A stretch of 64,000 nt of DNA, taken from NCBI RefSeq assembly GCF_001580455.1, contig NZ_CP010951.1, forward strand, positions 2,691,001-2,755,000. Direction: 5' to 3'. The notes below the pieces were generated by a model, which worked only from the letters and a program-made list of their open reading frames with translations, was not told the origin of the DNA and searched no databases. Of this stretch, positions 17,022 through 26,264 are shown piece by piece; position 1 is the stretch's first letter, and each line of letters begins with the position of its first letter. The stretch is from Ramlibacter tataouinensis. Its GTDB lineage: Bacteria > Pseudomonadota > Gammaproteobacteria > Burkholderiales > Burkholderiaceae_C. Both the position numbers and the translations under genes were made by a program.

Positions 17022-18740
17022 TCAGTACGCCAAAGCGTCGCTGTTGTTGCGGTTATGTGATCCTGCCTCCAGTTCACCGGTGTGCGGATCGCGGCTGATC
17101 GCCACCCATTTGCCTTCGCCGCCAAGACGAGCTTCCTCGATTGGAATCTCGGTCCATTCGTAACCGGTGGCATCTAAGACGTCTTTCGCGAAGCGCCCGA
17201 CCGGCACGGCAATCATGCTCGTAAATGTGTCGACATCGATCTTCGACATATAGAAGTCCGGGGCATTGATGGCGTCTGGGATGGTCATGCCGAATTTCAT
17301 CACGTTGGTCAGGCACTGGAACGACCGATGGTGCAGGCCGGCGCCCATCGAGGCAAACGCAAGCACCGGCTGGCCGTCCTTGAACAGGATGCCTTGTTCG
17401 GTGGGCGCGGGAAGGCGATCGCCCGGCTGTACTTTTGCAACTTGCGCCTGCTGGAATCCAGCAGCGTCCGAGATCGAAATGCCGTCGATGAAGATCGCCG
17501 TCTTACCCCAGTTCACACAGTTGATCGAGTGAGTGATCGCACACATGTTTCCGTCTTTGTCGACTGCCACGACGTCGTCCGAATGTTGCAGCCTGGGCCT
17601 AAAGCGGCCCGCCTTCATGCCTGCTTCCATGCGCTTCCAGAGTTCCTTCGCATGGGCTTTGGTTAGACGGGCGTCGAAGGAGAAGTCCATGCCCGGATAC
17701 ATTTGGCCGACCATTGCGTCGGGCAGGAGTGAAACGCCAAACTGATTGGCGATGTCTACGGCCTTCTTGAGCGCCGGACCGCTTTCCCACCAGGGGCCGT
17801 CCTCGGCCAAGTTGGCTTCCTCGGCGAGGTTGAGCGCCTCAACCAAGTTAGGTGCGCCAAAGTTCGGGGCCTGACTCATATGCAGCGTATAGCCGTTGGC
17901 CAACTCGCAAACAACCGGATCGCTCCATTGCACCTCGTAGGATTCCAAGTCCTCCATGGTCATCTTGCCACCATCGGCTTGGATGGCGGCGATCAGCTTC
18001 TTGCCCCAGGACCCTTTGTACATATAGTCGGCGCCTTCGGTCGCCAACTTGCGCAGCGTGGTGGCAAGTGCCAACTGCTTGAAGTTCTCGCCAGTCTTGT
18101 AGAAAGTGCCATTTGGCTTGGTGAAGATCGATTTGGTCTCCGGCAGACGCAAAAGATCTTGCTCGCGCATTTTGATGGCGTGATTCACCAAGGGGTTTAT
18201 CGGCACGCCTTGCTCGGCAAGGTAGATCGAAGGCTCGAAAAGCTGGGCAAAAGGAAGCACGCCGAATTTCTTGTGCGCCGCCTCGACACCCTTCATAAAA
18301 CCGCCAACCAAGGCCGTACGGCCGCTGGGCTCGCCGCTGCCGCGCAATGAATCGTCCGATCCGAATGCGATGCCGCCAGGAATGCTCAGGGGGTCGGTTT
18401 CGCCTTTGACGGTGTTCCACTCAGCGCCCATAGTGGTGGTCTTGCCGCTCTTGGCGTCGTAATAGACCATCGAGAGGATGCCGAAAAAGCTAACGGGGGC
18501 ACTGGCTGACACAACAATTTGCGCCATGGCGGTCGTCAAGGCGGCGTCGACGGCATTGCCACCTTGCTTGAGTGCCTCCAGGCCGGCGCGCGCTGCAATC
18601 CCGCTATATGCCACAGTAACCGCGCCGTTCTTGCCCTTCGCTTCGCCGGCGGTGGTGCGGTCGACACTCTGGGCACCCAAATACCGCTGGTACTCGTCGG
18701 CAGGCCACCTAGCGGGGGACAGGTCTACAGTTTTTTCCAT
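17022..18740 (-). CDS. Gamma-glutamyltransferase-family protein (paralogue 1)
   Basis: A 572-residue Ntn-hydrolase-type protein of the GGT superfamily. The N-terminal half has VTVAYSGIAARAGLEALKQG and GGNAVDAALTT (61-70), matching the GGT opening. The large/small subunit junction should be at HSDDVVAVDKDGN (386-398), aligned with GGT's TTHYSVVDxDGN. The nucleophile position is then Ser387 instead of Thr. The Arg-containing segment that binds the glutamate carboxylate in true GGTs is not evident. No signal peptide is visible, unlike periplasmic GGT. It is divergent from an amidohydrolase gene 466 bp away and closely similar to the protein at 28237-29946. The substrate may be a gamma-amide other than glutathione. 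Confidence 0.85.
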   Translation of the reverse strand: MEKTVDLSPARWPADEYQRYLGAQSVDRTTAGEAKGKNGAVTVAYSGIAARAGLEALKQGGNAVDAALTTAMAQIVVSASAPVSFFGILSMVYYDAKSGKTTTMGAEWNTVKGETDPLSIPGGIAFGSDDSLRGSGEPSGRTALVGGFMKGVEAAHKKFGVLPFAQLFEPSIYLAEQGVPINPLVNHAIKMREQDLLRLPETKSIFTKPNGTFYKTGENFKQLALATTLRKLATEGADYMYKGSWGKKLIAAIQADGGKMTMEDLESYEVQWSDPVVCELANGYTLHMSQAPNFGAPNLVEALNLAEEANLAEDGPWWESGPALKKAVDIANQFGVSLLPDAMVGQMYPGMDFSFDARLTKAHAKELWKRMEAGMKAGRFRPRLQHSDDVVAVDKDGNMCAITHSINCVNWGKTAIFIDGISISDAAGFQQAQVAKVQPGDRLPAPTEQGILFKDGQPVLAFASMGAGLHHRSFQCLTNVMKFGMTIPDAINAPDFYMSKIDVDTFTSMIAVPVGRFAKDVLDATGYEWTEIPIEEARLGGEGKWVAISRDPHTGELEAGSHNRNNSDALAY

Positions 18741-19206
18741 CTCTTTTCACTTGCGATGCGCCGTGCAGGCGGTTGCATTCACGGCTCAGTTCGCATTGCT
18801 TCATTTATCGAGAGCACAACGTTATCGAACCGCAGTCGTTACGTTTTACTGCTGTTGCATTCGAAGTTTGTCGCGCTGCAGAAACTTCGCCGCGGAATCT
18901 TCGCTTCCCCCTCCATCCGCGAGAGGAGGAGGGGACAAGAAGTTCCTTGAGTGAAGAAGATGCTAGACGGTAAAGCGGGGTGTACACGAAAGTCCGCCAG
19001 GACACTCCGAATCTTGGCTGGGCTAGAACCAGAGGAGCAGCGACAGCTGCAAGACCATCCGCGTTACCTCGCCCCGGCTCCGATGCGCGTGATGCAGGTT
19101 CACCAACATGCGTGCCGCTGTCGCCCGCCAAAAAGCTAGTGTTGATAGCCAAAGCAGTATCTTTACCGAGGCATAGACTGTACTCAGCTACGGAAGGGGC
19201 CCCGCG
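18741..19206. other. Divergent intergenic region between GGT-like and amidohydrolase genes
   Basis: 466 bp expected to carry promoters for both divergent genes. The plus-strand gene is preceded by GGAAGGGG about six bases before its ATG. Short open frames here have no recognisable fold. I did not find a convincing palindrome. Confidence 0.4.
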
Positions 19207-20451
19207 ATGGCACGCTTGATTTTTCGCAATGCCAGACTCTTTGACGGACGCAGCGATCGATGCGAGTCGGCCATGAATGTCTTAGTGGAGGGCGACAGAA
19301 TCCAACAGGTTTCGTCTGCTCCGATCATCGCGGATGGTGCAACGGTCATCGATGTGGGCGGTCGAACCTTGATGCCAGGCATGATCGACGCTCACGTTCA
19401 TGCCTTCTTCAGCGACATCTCCGTGCAGAAGGTGGAGCAGTTCGGAGAAAGTTATCGAACAGCGCACGCGGCGCGCATGCTCGGCCATGCATTGAAGTGC
19501 GGCTTCACTACGGTTCGGGACACTGGGGGAGGCAACTATGGGCTTGCCCGAGCGCTGGCCGATGGCTTGATCCAAGGCCCGAGGTTCTTCTATTCGGGCA
19601 AAGTGCTCAGTATGACTGGTGGGCACGGTGAAATTCGCGACATCTGGGAGCGCCCACGCTACGAGTCCATATGCTCGTGCGCAGGGACGGTCTTCAGTGC
19701 ACTCGGAGTCATCGCCGATGGCATCTATGACTGTGTCAAGGCAACCCGCGAGGAATTGCGGCAGGGCGCCCACTTCATCAAGATCATGGGGTCCGGTGGC
19801 GTAGCCTCGCCCACGGATCCCATCTGGATGAATCAGTATCGTGAAGATGAGATCAGGGCCATCGTCAACGAATGCGTCGAACGCCGAACTTACGCGACCG
19901 CGCACTGCCATCCCGCTGCCGCTGTACGTCGCTGCGTGGAGTTCGGCGTTCGCTGCATTGAGCATGGCACGCTGATGGATGCGGAGACAGCAGACTTTGT
20001 CGCTGACCGGGGAGCCTACGTGGTTCCGACTCTCATCATCCTTGAGCAGTTGGTGGAGCTTGGTCGCAAAATGGGATTCCCTCCGCAGAACCAGCAGAAA
20101 GCGGAAGCGGCCTGGTCAGGAGCCATCGAAGGCCTGCGCCACATGCGTGCTGCCGGTGTCAAAGTGTGCTTCGGTACGGACTTGCTTGGAGATCTCTACA
20201 AGCATCAATGCAGGGAGATCACGCTTCGAAGCGAGGTGTTCACGGCAATCGAGATCCTCCATCAACTTACTTCTATCCCGGCCGAGATGATGATGCTGGA
20301 GGGGCAGATTGGTTGCATCTCCGAGGGGGCATTCGCAGACCTGCTTGTTGTGGATGGAGACCCGCTTCAGGACGTTTCGCTGCTTGCTGCGGATGGCGCC
20401 TATTTGCGCACCATCCTGCGAAATGGCGAACTGATCAAGCACGTCGATTAG
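19207..20451 (+). CDS. Metal-dependent amidohydrolase (Xaa-Pro dipeptidase/imidazolonepropionase-like), paralogue 1
   Basis: A 414-residue amidohydrolase-superfamily enzyme. It has the N-terminal beta domain, HVH (H63, H65), Lys192 in FIKIMGSGG as the probable carboxylated bridging lysine, His233/His235 in TAHCHP, His253 in IEHG and Asp325 in GTDLLG: a full two-metal TIM-barrel set. No signal peptide. Such enzymes hydrolyse dipeptides, N-acyl amino acids or cyclic amides. A close paralogue at 34385-35635 also sits next to a GGT-family gene, which suggests the two enzyme types act on the same substrate. The Dpp/Opp-type importer follows downstream, so an imported amide or peptide is likely. 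Confidence 0.88.
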   Translation: MARLIFRNARLFDGRSDRCESAMNVLVEGDRIQQVSSAPIIADGATVIDVGGRTLMPGMIDAHVHAFFSDISVQKVEQFGESYRTAHAARMLGHALKCGFTTVRDTGGGNYGLARALADGLIQGPRFFYSGKVLSMTGGHGEIRDIWERPRYESICSCAGTVFSALGVIADGIYDCVKATREELRQGAHFIKIMGSGGVASPTDPIWMNQYREDEIRAIVNECVERRTYATAHCHPAAAVRRCVEFGVRCIEHGTLMDAETADFVADRGAYVVPTLIILEQLVELGRKMGFPPQNQQKAEAAWSGAIEGLRHMRAAGVKVCFGTDLLGDLYKHQCREITLRSEVFTAIEILHQLTSIPAEMMMLEGQIGCISEGAFADLLVVDGDPLQDVSLLAADGAYLRTILRNGELIKHVD

Positions 20452-20589
20452 CAACTCGGCGCGCCCTGGCGGGCGCATAAGGGTTACGTGCGGCTTCCGA
20501 ATGCCACTGGGCAGGCGAATTTTTTGAGATCGAACCTGTGTGATACCCCACGGTTCAACCGTAGCTTTCTTGCCACTGGAGTACTTGTT

Positions 20590-22176
20590 ATGCGTGTCAA
20601 CAAATCCCTGGGCCTTTTCAGAGGCGTTCTGCTCGCCGTTGCCGTTGGTGTCAGCGCTTCTAGCGCATACGCGCAAACGCTGACGGTTGGTTCGGCCACT
20701 ACGCCCTCGATGGACCCGCATTTCTTGTTTCTCACGAGCAACGTTGCGTTCAATCGGCACATCTACAGCGGGCTGACACAGATCAACGCGGGCAATGTCG
20801 ATCCGGATCTCGCACTCAGCTGGCGTCGTCTATCCCCCACGCAGTGGGAGTTCAAGCTGCGGCCGAATGTGAAGTTCCATGATGGCTCACCCTTCACCGC
20901 GGAGGATGTCATCCACTCTCTCAAGAGGATGACAAGCATTCCGAACAACCCGAATCCTTACTCGGGCGTCGTGGGTTCCATCAAGGACGCCCGGGCGGTA
21001 GATGAGACCACGGTTGCAATCGACACCGCTCTGCCGGAGCCGCTATTGCCTGCGAATCTCTCACTGCTTTCCATCGTGTCAAAGAAGGCGACTCAGGGCG
21101 CTGGCGCCGCAGACTTCGAGTCGGGTAAAGCCGCTATCGGTACCGGCCCCTTCAAGTACGCCGGATACGTGACGGGTTCTCGCCTAGAGGTGGTGCGAAA
21201 CGATGCCTACTATGGGGCGAGGCCGCAGTGGGAGAAGGTCGTCTTCCGACTGATCACACAAGATGCGAGCCGCATCGCGGCGTTGCTGTCGGGTGAAGTT
21301 GATCTGATCGAGCAAGTCCCGCCGGCAGACGCCGCTAAGCTCAAGGAGAACGCAAAGCTCACGGTCTATCAGGTTCCCAGTTACCGCATCTACTTTCTCT
21401 TTGCTGCGCAAGGGCCAAACTCGACCGAGTTTGCGACGGACAAAGCCGGCAAGCCGCTCCCGGACAACCCGATGCGTGACCTTCGCGTTCGCCAGGCGCT
21501 GTCGCTTGCGATCGATCGTAAGGCCATTGCGCAGCGTGTCATGGATGGGGCCGCAACCCCAATTGGGCAGTTCGCATCCCCTGTCATGAAGAGCTATGAC
21601 AACTTGGTGCCAGAGCTGCCTTACGACGTCGAGCGCGCCAAGAAGCTGCTCGCAGAAGCAGGGTATCCGAACGGATTTGGCCTAACGATCCATTGCTCTA
21701 ACGACCGCTATCCCAACGATGCGAAGATCTGCCAGACCGTTGGTCAAATGCTGTCCCGGGCAGGCCTGGCGATGAAGGTGGAGACGCAGCCGAAGACGAT
21801 TTACCTGCCGAAGGTCTTTCCGCCCAAGGGTGGATACCTCTTCGGGCTGCTGGCCTGGGGTCCATTCGATGGCGGGAATGCCACGGGCCTGAACGGCATT
21901 GTGCACACGTACGATCCGGCACGCCGCCTTGGAACGTACAACTCCTCGAACTTCTCCAACCCGGCGCTCGACGCTCGAATTGAAGACTTGAACACTGAGT
22001 TCGATCCAGCGAAGCGGACCGCGACTGAGAGGGAGATTCTTGCCGATGTGACGAAGCAACTGCCCATTATTCCGCTCTATGCCGGTAGCGTCATTGTTGC
22101 CACGAAGAAGGGCATAGCGTACTCAGCCCGTGGCGATGAAATGACGCTGGCTTGGCAAGCTCGCCCCGCCCCTTAG
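20590..22176 (+). CDS. ABC transporter substrate-binding protein (DppA/OppA family)
   Basis: A 528-residue periplasmic solute-binding protein of the SBP_bac_5 family, which binds peptides, glutathione, nickel complexes or opines. The ATG at 20590 starts a clean signal peptide (GVLLAVAVGVSASSAYA, cleaved before QTLTVG). The family signature region FKLRPNVKFHDGSPFTAEDV is clear. It heads a five-gene importer operon and lies 138 bp after the amidohydrolase gene; a small GC hairpin (GCGCCC/GGGCGC) follows the amidohydrolase stop. The ligand cannot be predicted, but the flanking genes favour a peptide- or amide-like compound. Confidence 0.93.
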   Translation: MRVNKSLGLFRGVLLAVAVGVSASSAYAQTLTVGSATTPSMDPHFLFLTSNVAFNRHIYSGLTQINAGNVDPDLALSWRRLSPTQWEFKLRPNVKFHDGSPFTAEDVIHSLKRMTSIPNNPNPYSGVVGSIKDARAVDETTVAIDTALPEPLLPANLSLLSIVSKKATQGAGAADFESGKAAIGTGPFKYAGYVTGSRLEVVRNDAYYGARPQWEKVVFRLITQDASRIAALLSGEVDLIEQVPPADAAKLKENAKLTVYQVPSYRIYFLFAAQGPNSTEFATDKAGKPLPDNPMRDLRVRQALSLAIDRKAIAQRVMDGAATPIGQFASPVMKSYDNLVPELPYDVERAKKLLAEAGYPNGFGLTIHCSNDRYPNDAKICQTVGQMLSRAGLAMKVETQPKTIYLPKVFPPKGGYLFGLLAWGPFDGGNATGLNGIVHTYDPARRLGTYNSSNFSNPALDARIEDLNTEFDPAKRTATEREILADVTKQLPIIPLYAGSVIVATKKGIAYSARGDEMTLAWQARPAP

Positions 22177-22196
22177 TTGCCCACATGCGCTAACTC

Positions 22197-23171
22197 ATGG
22201 GCAATTTCCTGATCGCGCGGCTAAGCCAGACCGCGCTGATGCTGGCGGCGATGTCCATGCTGGTGTTTGTTGGGATCTACCTGATTGGGGATCCGACAGC
22301 GATCTTCATTCAACCCAACATGTCGCCGGAGGACATTGAGCACACGCGGAGGGCGCTGGGGTTTGACAAACCGCTGTGGCAGCAGTATTGGCTCTTTGCT
22401 TCTGCTGCTCTACATGGCGACCTCGGAACTTCCTTCAGTTACAACCGTCCTGCTCTTGAGGTGATTCTTGAGCGGCTGCCTGCGACGTTTGAACTCGCAA
22501 CCGTCGCCATGTTCGTAGCCTTAGTACTTGGCGTGCCCTTGGGCCTCATGGCTGGACTGAGGCCTCAAGCGCTGACAACACGCGCAGTTATGGGGTTCTC
22601 GGTAATCGGTTTCTCGGTTCCAGGATTCTTCGTGGCCCTGATGCTCGTCGTGATCTTCTCAATCGAGCTTGGTTGGCTGCCTGCGACTGGACGCGGCCAA
22701 ACCGTCGCCCTGTTGGGTGTGCCAATGTCTGTCTTTACGGCAGAAGGATGGCGCCATCTCGCATTGCCGGCCATAACCTTGGCGCTCTATCCGCTTTCCC
22801 TCGTGATTCGTGTAGTCCGTGCAGGCACTGCTGAAAATCTCCGGCTCGACTATGTCCGATTTGCCCGAGCGAAGGGTGTCGCAGGGCACCGGATCGTTCT
22901 GGTTCACGTGCTGAAGAACATCGCGATCCCGCTCATCACCATCGGCGGTCTTACTTTCGGGACCCTACTGGCGTTTGCCGTCGTGACGGAAACCATCTTT
23001 GCCTGGCCTGGCATGGGAAAGCTCCTGATCGACGCAATCAACGTTCTCGATCGGCCGCTCATCGTGGCTTACATCCTGGTCACAGTCGTCATCTTTGCAG
23101 CTATCAATCTTGTCTCCGATCTCCTCTATGCTGCGCTTGATCCGCGCGTGCGCATGGCCGATGGCCAGTGA
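22197..23171 (+). CDS. ABC transporter permease (DppB family)
   Basis: A 324-residue inner-membrane permease with about six TM helices. The N-terminal part (LGFDKPLWQQYWLF, GDLGTSFSYNRP) is typical of DppB/OppB, and the EAA loop is present as RLDYVRFARAKGVAGHRIV. It starts 20 bases after the substrate-binding protein and overlaps the second permease by 11 bases. With DppC it forms the translocation channel. Confidence 0.94.
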   Translation: MGNFLIARLSQTALMLAAMSMLVFVGIYLIGDPTAIFIQPNMSPEDIEHTRRALGFDKPLWQQYWLFASAALHGDLGTSFSYNRPALEVILERLPATFELATVAMFVALVLGVPLGLMAGLRPQALTTRAVMGFSVIGFSVPGFFVALMLVVIFSIELGWLPATGRGQTVALLGVPMSVFTAEGWRHLALPAITLALYPLSLVIRVVRAGTAENLRLDYVRFARAKGVAGHRIVLVHVLKNIAIPLITIGGLTFGTLLAFAVVTETIFAWPGMGKLLIDAINVLDRPLIVAYILVTVVIFAAINLVSDLLYAALDPRVRMADGQ

Positions 23172-24069
23172 AGCCGCGACAACGCAATCGTCATCGGCCT
23201 CGAACGGTCCATGGGCAGAAGCGGTGGAACGTTTCCGTCAGGACCGAATCGCAACCGTTGCTGCCATCATCCTGCTGGCCATCGTTTCCGTGGCGCTCCT
23301 TGCGCCATGGGTGTCACCACAGAACCCTTACGATCTGCAGCAGCTCGACATCATGGACAGCAACCTGCCGCCATGGTCTGCGAGCGGTGCCGGCAGCCAC
23401 TTCTATGTGTTGGGGACTGACGAGCAGGGTCGAGACCTTCTCTCGGCAATCCTCTACGGTCTGCGAATCAGCATCGGCGTAGGTCTAGCCAGCGGGGCCA
23501 TCGCTTGCACGATAGGAACCTTGCTGGGTGTCTTCTCTGCCTATCGGGGAGGCGGCGTAGATTCGTTGATGATGCGCCTTGTCGACTTGCAACTCGGGAT
23601 ACCTGTCGTGCTGTTGGCAGTGATCCTGCTTGCGATCCTCGGGCGAGGCGTGGAGAACGTTGTGATCGCAATCGTCGCGGCTCAATGGGCCCGATACGCG
23701 CGCACGGCTCGCGGGACGGCCCTGGTCGAAATGCGCAAAGAGTACGTTGATGCGGCGCGATGTCTGGGCTTGTCCGGCTCCCGCATCGTGGTGGGCCACG
23801 TACTTCGCAACTGCTTGCCCCCAGTGCTGGTGCTTGCGACCGTGGATGTCGCCTTTGCCATCGCGCTCGAGGCTACGCTTTCCTTCTTGGGCATCGGGCT
23901 TCCCATCACCGAACCCTCGCTTGGCCGCCTGATTGCCAACGGCTACCAGCAACTGCTCGCAGGAAAGCTATGGCTCAGCACCTATCCCGGCATCGCGCTA
24001 CTCGTCATGGTGGCTTGCCTGAATATCGTCGGCGACCGATTGCGCGACGTGCTGGATCCGCGCTCATGA
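23161..24069 (+). CDS. ABC transporter permease (DppC family)
   Basis: A 302-residue partner permease. After an N-terminal TM helix comes the DppC-type segment VLGTDEQGRDLLSAILYGLRISIGVG, and the EAA loop is EYVDAARCLGLSGSRIVVGHVLRN. The ATG at 23161 overlaps the end of dppB; longer frames run back into dppB. The stop overlaps the start of the first ATPase gene (ATGA), so the subunits are translationally coupled. Confidence 0.94.
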   Translation: MASEAATTQSSSASNGPWAEAVERFRQDRIATVAAIILLAIVSVALLAPWVSPQNPYDLQQLDIMDSNLPPWSASGAGSHFYVLGTDEQGRDLLSAILYGLRISIGVGLASGAIACTIGTLLGVFSAYRGGGVDSLMMRLVDLQLGIPVVLLAVILLAILGRGVENVVIAIVAAQWARYARTARGTALVEMRKEYVDAARCLGLSGSRIVVGHVLRNCLPPVLVLATVDVAFAIALEATLSFLGIGLPITEPSLGRLIANGYQQLLAGKLWLSTYPGIALLVMVACLNIVGDRLRDVLDPRS

Positions 24070-25073
24070 ACAATCCGAGTAGCGATCCATCCGACGCGTT
24101 GCTGACGATTCGAAATCTGCGCGTCGAGTTCGACACACGCCGCGGTACAGCGACGGCCCTGCGTGGCGTCGATATCGAAGTTCGGCCTGGCGAGGTGCTC
24201 GGGTTGGTCGGAGAGTCTGGCTCGGGGAAGAGCGTGACGGGTCTTGCAGCGATGCGTTTGCTGGGAGGTCGCGCCAAAGTGCAGGCTGAGATGCTTGCTT
24301 TCGGCGGGGAAGATCTGCTCACGGCGTCCGAAGAACGGATGAGGTCGCTGCGCGGTTCTCGCATGGCGATGGTATTTCAGGATCCGGCAATGACGCTCAA
24401 CCCGGTACTGCGGATTGACACCCAGATGATGGAAGCGATCACGGCACACGATAGGGTCAGTGCCGCCGAAGCTTGGGATCGTTGCTGCGCGGCGCTTGCG
24501 AAGGTGGGCATCGCAGAGCCGGCAAAGCGGATGAAGAGCTACCCCCACGAGTTCAGCGGAGGGATGCGCCAACGTGTGGCCATCGCCATTGCCCTTCTCC
24601 ATCGTCCCGCGCTGATCATCGCGGATGAACCAACCACTGCGCTCGACGTCACGATCCAAGCGCAGATCCTGTATGAAGTCGAGCGGCTGTGTCGTGAAAC
24701 CAAGACTGCGTTGCTGTGGGTGACTCACGACCTCGGTGTTGTAGAGCGCATCGCAGACAGGGTTGCAGTCATGTATGCGGGACGAATCGTTGAACAAGGG
24801 CCGGCGCAGCTTCTCCTTCGCGCTCCTCGACATCCATACACCGCCGGGCTTCGCGCCTCGATGCCCCATAGGCAGGTTAGGGGGCAATCGCTGGTGACCA
24901 TGCCTCCTAGTGGAAAGATTCCAACCCAGGGGTGCTCCTTCGCACCCCGGTGCTCGCGAGCGCGAGCCGACTGCACAAGCATGGAACCGGCGCAGTTGCT
25001 CGTGGGAAACGATCATGTTGCAAGCTGCCTCCACCCGCTGAGTGCCGGAGATATCCATGATCCCCCTGCTTGA
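24066..25073 (+). CDS. ABC transporter ATP-binding protein (DppD family)
   Basis: A 335-residue ATPase. Walker A is GESGSGKS, the signature motif is EFSGGMRQRV, Walker B is LIIADEPTTALD and the switch His is in LLWVTHDLG. The C-terminal oligopeptide-type extension has the Cys-rich CSFAPRC, typical of DppD/OppD. It begins at the ATGA overlap with dppC and overlaps the second ATPase by 17 bases. Confidence 0.95.
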   Translation: MNNPSSDPSDALLTIRNLRVEFDTRRGTATALRGVDIEVRPGEVLGLVGESGSGKSVTGLAAMRLLGGRAKVQAEMLAFGGEDLLTASEERMRSLRGSRMAMVFQDPAMTLNPVLRIDTQMMEAITAHDRVSAAEAWDRCCAALAKVGIAEPAKRMKSYPHEFSGGMRQRVAIAIALLHRPALIIADEPTTALDVTIQAQILYEVERLCRETKTALLWVTHDLGVVERIADRVAVMYAGRIVEQGPAQLLLRAPRHPYTAGLRASMPHRQVRGQSLVTMPPSGKIPTQGCSFAPRCSRARADCTSMEPAQLLVGNDHVASCLHPLSAGDIHDPPA

Positions 25074-26052
25074 AGTTCGAGAGGTCCATCGCCGCTTCAG
25101 CCGAGGACCGACGATGCTCGATCGGCTGCGAGGCAAGAAGCCTCCCGTCTTGCATGCCGTCAGCGGTGTAAGTCTCACAGTAATGCCCGGCGAAGTGCTT
25201 GGCTTGGTCGGGGAGTCCGGCTGCGGAAAGTCAACTCTCGGTCGGCTTGCTTCGGGATTGATGAAGCCGAGCGATGGTGACGTCCTGTACCGTGGCGAAT
25301 CGTTGGAATCCTTGCGAGGCGCGAAGCAGCGAAGCTGGCGGCGAGCCGTGCAGATGGTGTTTCAGGATCCGTACGCATCGCTCAATCCGCGGCTGCGTGT
25401 GGATCGCTTGATCATTGAGGCTCCCGTCTACCATGGTTTGATTACCGCAAGTCGGCGAGATGAAAGGGTCACTGAGCTGCTCGAGGCGGTAGGCCTGCCT
25501 CGAGACGTTGCAAAGCGCTATCCCCACGAGTTCAGCGGCGGGCAGCGGCAGCGCATCGGAATTGCGCGCGCGCTAGCCATGCAGCCCGAACTGATCGTCT
25601 GCGATGAGCCGGTTGCTGCGCTGGACGTATCGGTTCAGGCGCAGGTTCTCAACCTTCTAATCTCGCTGCGAAAGAGCTACTCGCTGTCCTATCTCTTCAT
25701 CAGTCACGACCTTGGTGTCATGCGATTCCTCTGCGATCGCATTGCGGTCATGTACCTGGGTAAGATCGTCGAGATAGGCTCTGCTGAGGAGGTGCTCTCC
25801 AATCCTCGTCATCCTTACACCCAGGCACTTGTTGCGGCTGTGCCCAGCGCAACGCAACGAGGAAGCGCCCCCCCAGTTCGCGGCGAGATCCCGTCTCCCA
25901 TGGCGCCTCCGCCTGGTTGCCGTTTCAACCCCCGATGCCCGTTTGCGATTCCCCGCTGCAAGGAAGTTGTTCCCGAGCTTGAAGCCATTTCGGAGCGCGA
26001 GCAACGAATGGTCGCATGCATCCGTTCAAAGGAGGTATTCGTCACGCAATGA
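25057..26052 (+). CDS. ABC transporter ATP-binding protein (DppF family)
   Basis: A 331-residue second ATPase. Walker A is GESGCGKS, the signature is EFSGGQRQRI, Walker B is LIVCDEPVAALD, and the H-loop is in LFISHDLG; CRFNPRCPFA closes the Dpp/Opp C-terminal motif. The ATG at 25057 has GGAG seven bases upstream and is preferred to a GTG at 25042. Last gene of the importer operon; 212 bp separate it from the pabB-pabC fusion. Confidence 0.94.
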   Translation: MIPLLEVREVHRRFSRGPTMLDRLRGKKPPVLHAVSGVSLTVMPGEVLGLVGESGCGKSTLGRLASGLMKPSDGDVLYRGESLESLRGAKQRSWRRAVQMVFQDPYASLNPRLRVDRLIIEAPVYHGLITASRRDERVTELLEAVGLPRDVAKRYPHEFSGGQRQRIGIARALAMQPELIVCDEPVAALDVSVQAQVLNLLISLRKSYSLSYLFISHDLGVMRFLCDRIAVMYLGKIVEIGSAEEVLSNPRHPYTQALVAAVPSATQRGSAPPVRGEIPSPMAPPPGCRFNPRCPFAIPRCKEVVPELEAISEREQRMVACIRSKEVFVTQ

Positions 26053-26264
26053 GGACGTCGAAAGCGTAATGGGAGAGCGGGAGCGGCAGCACGGCTGCCT
26101 GTCCACGTTCGTTAACCCGGTGCCGGGCGCAGCCAGAACCGCGAGCGAAAGAGTGGGCTCCTATCGCGGCACGGCGCGCGCAGATGTTGCGCCACGTTGA
26201 TTTTTAAACCAGCACGTTTTTTGGGTCGCGGCAACCCTGAACGCCAGCTTAGTCCTAGAACGTC

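Noticed and set aside
17022..18740. Calling the GGT-like proteins glutathione hydrolase (ggt)
   Set aside because: Nucleophile Thr and the substrate-carboxylate Arg segment are not seen and there is no export signal, so only the superfamily is supported.
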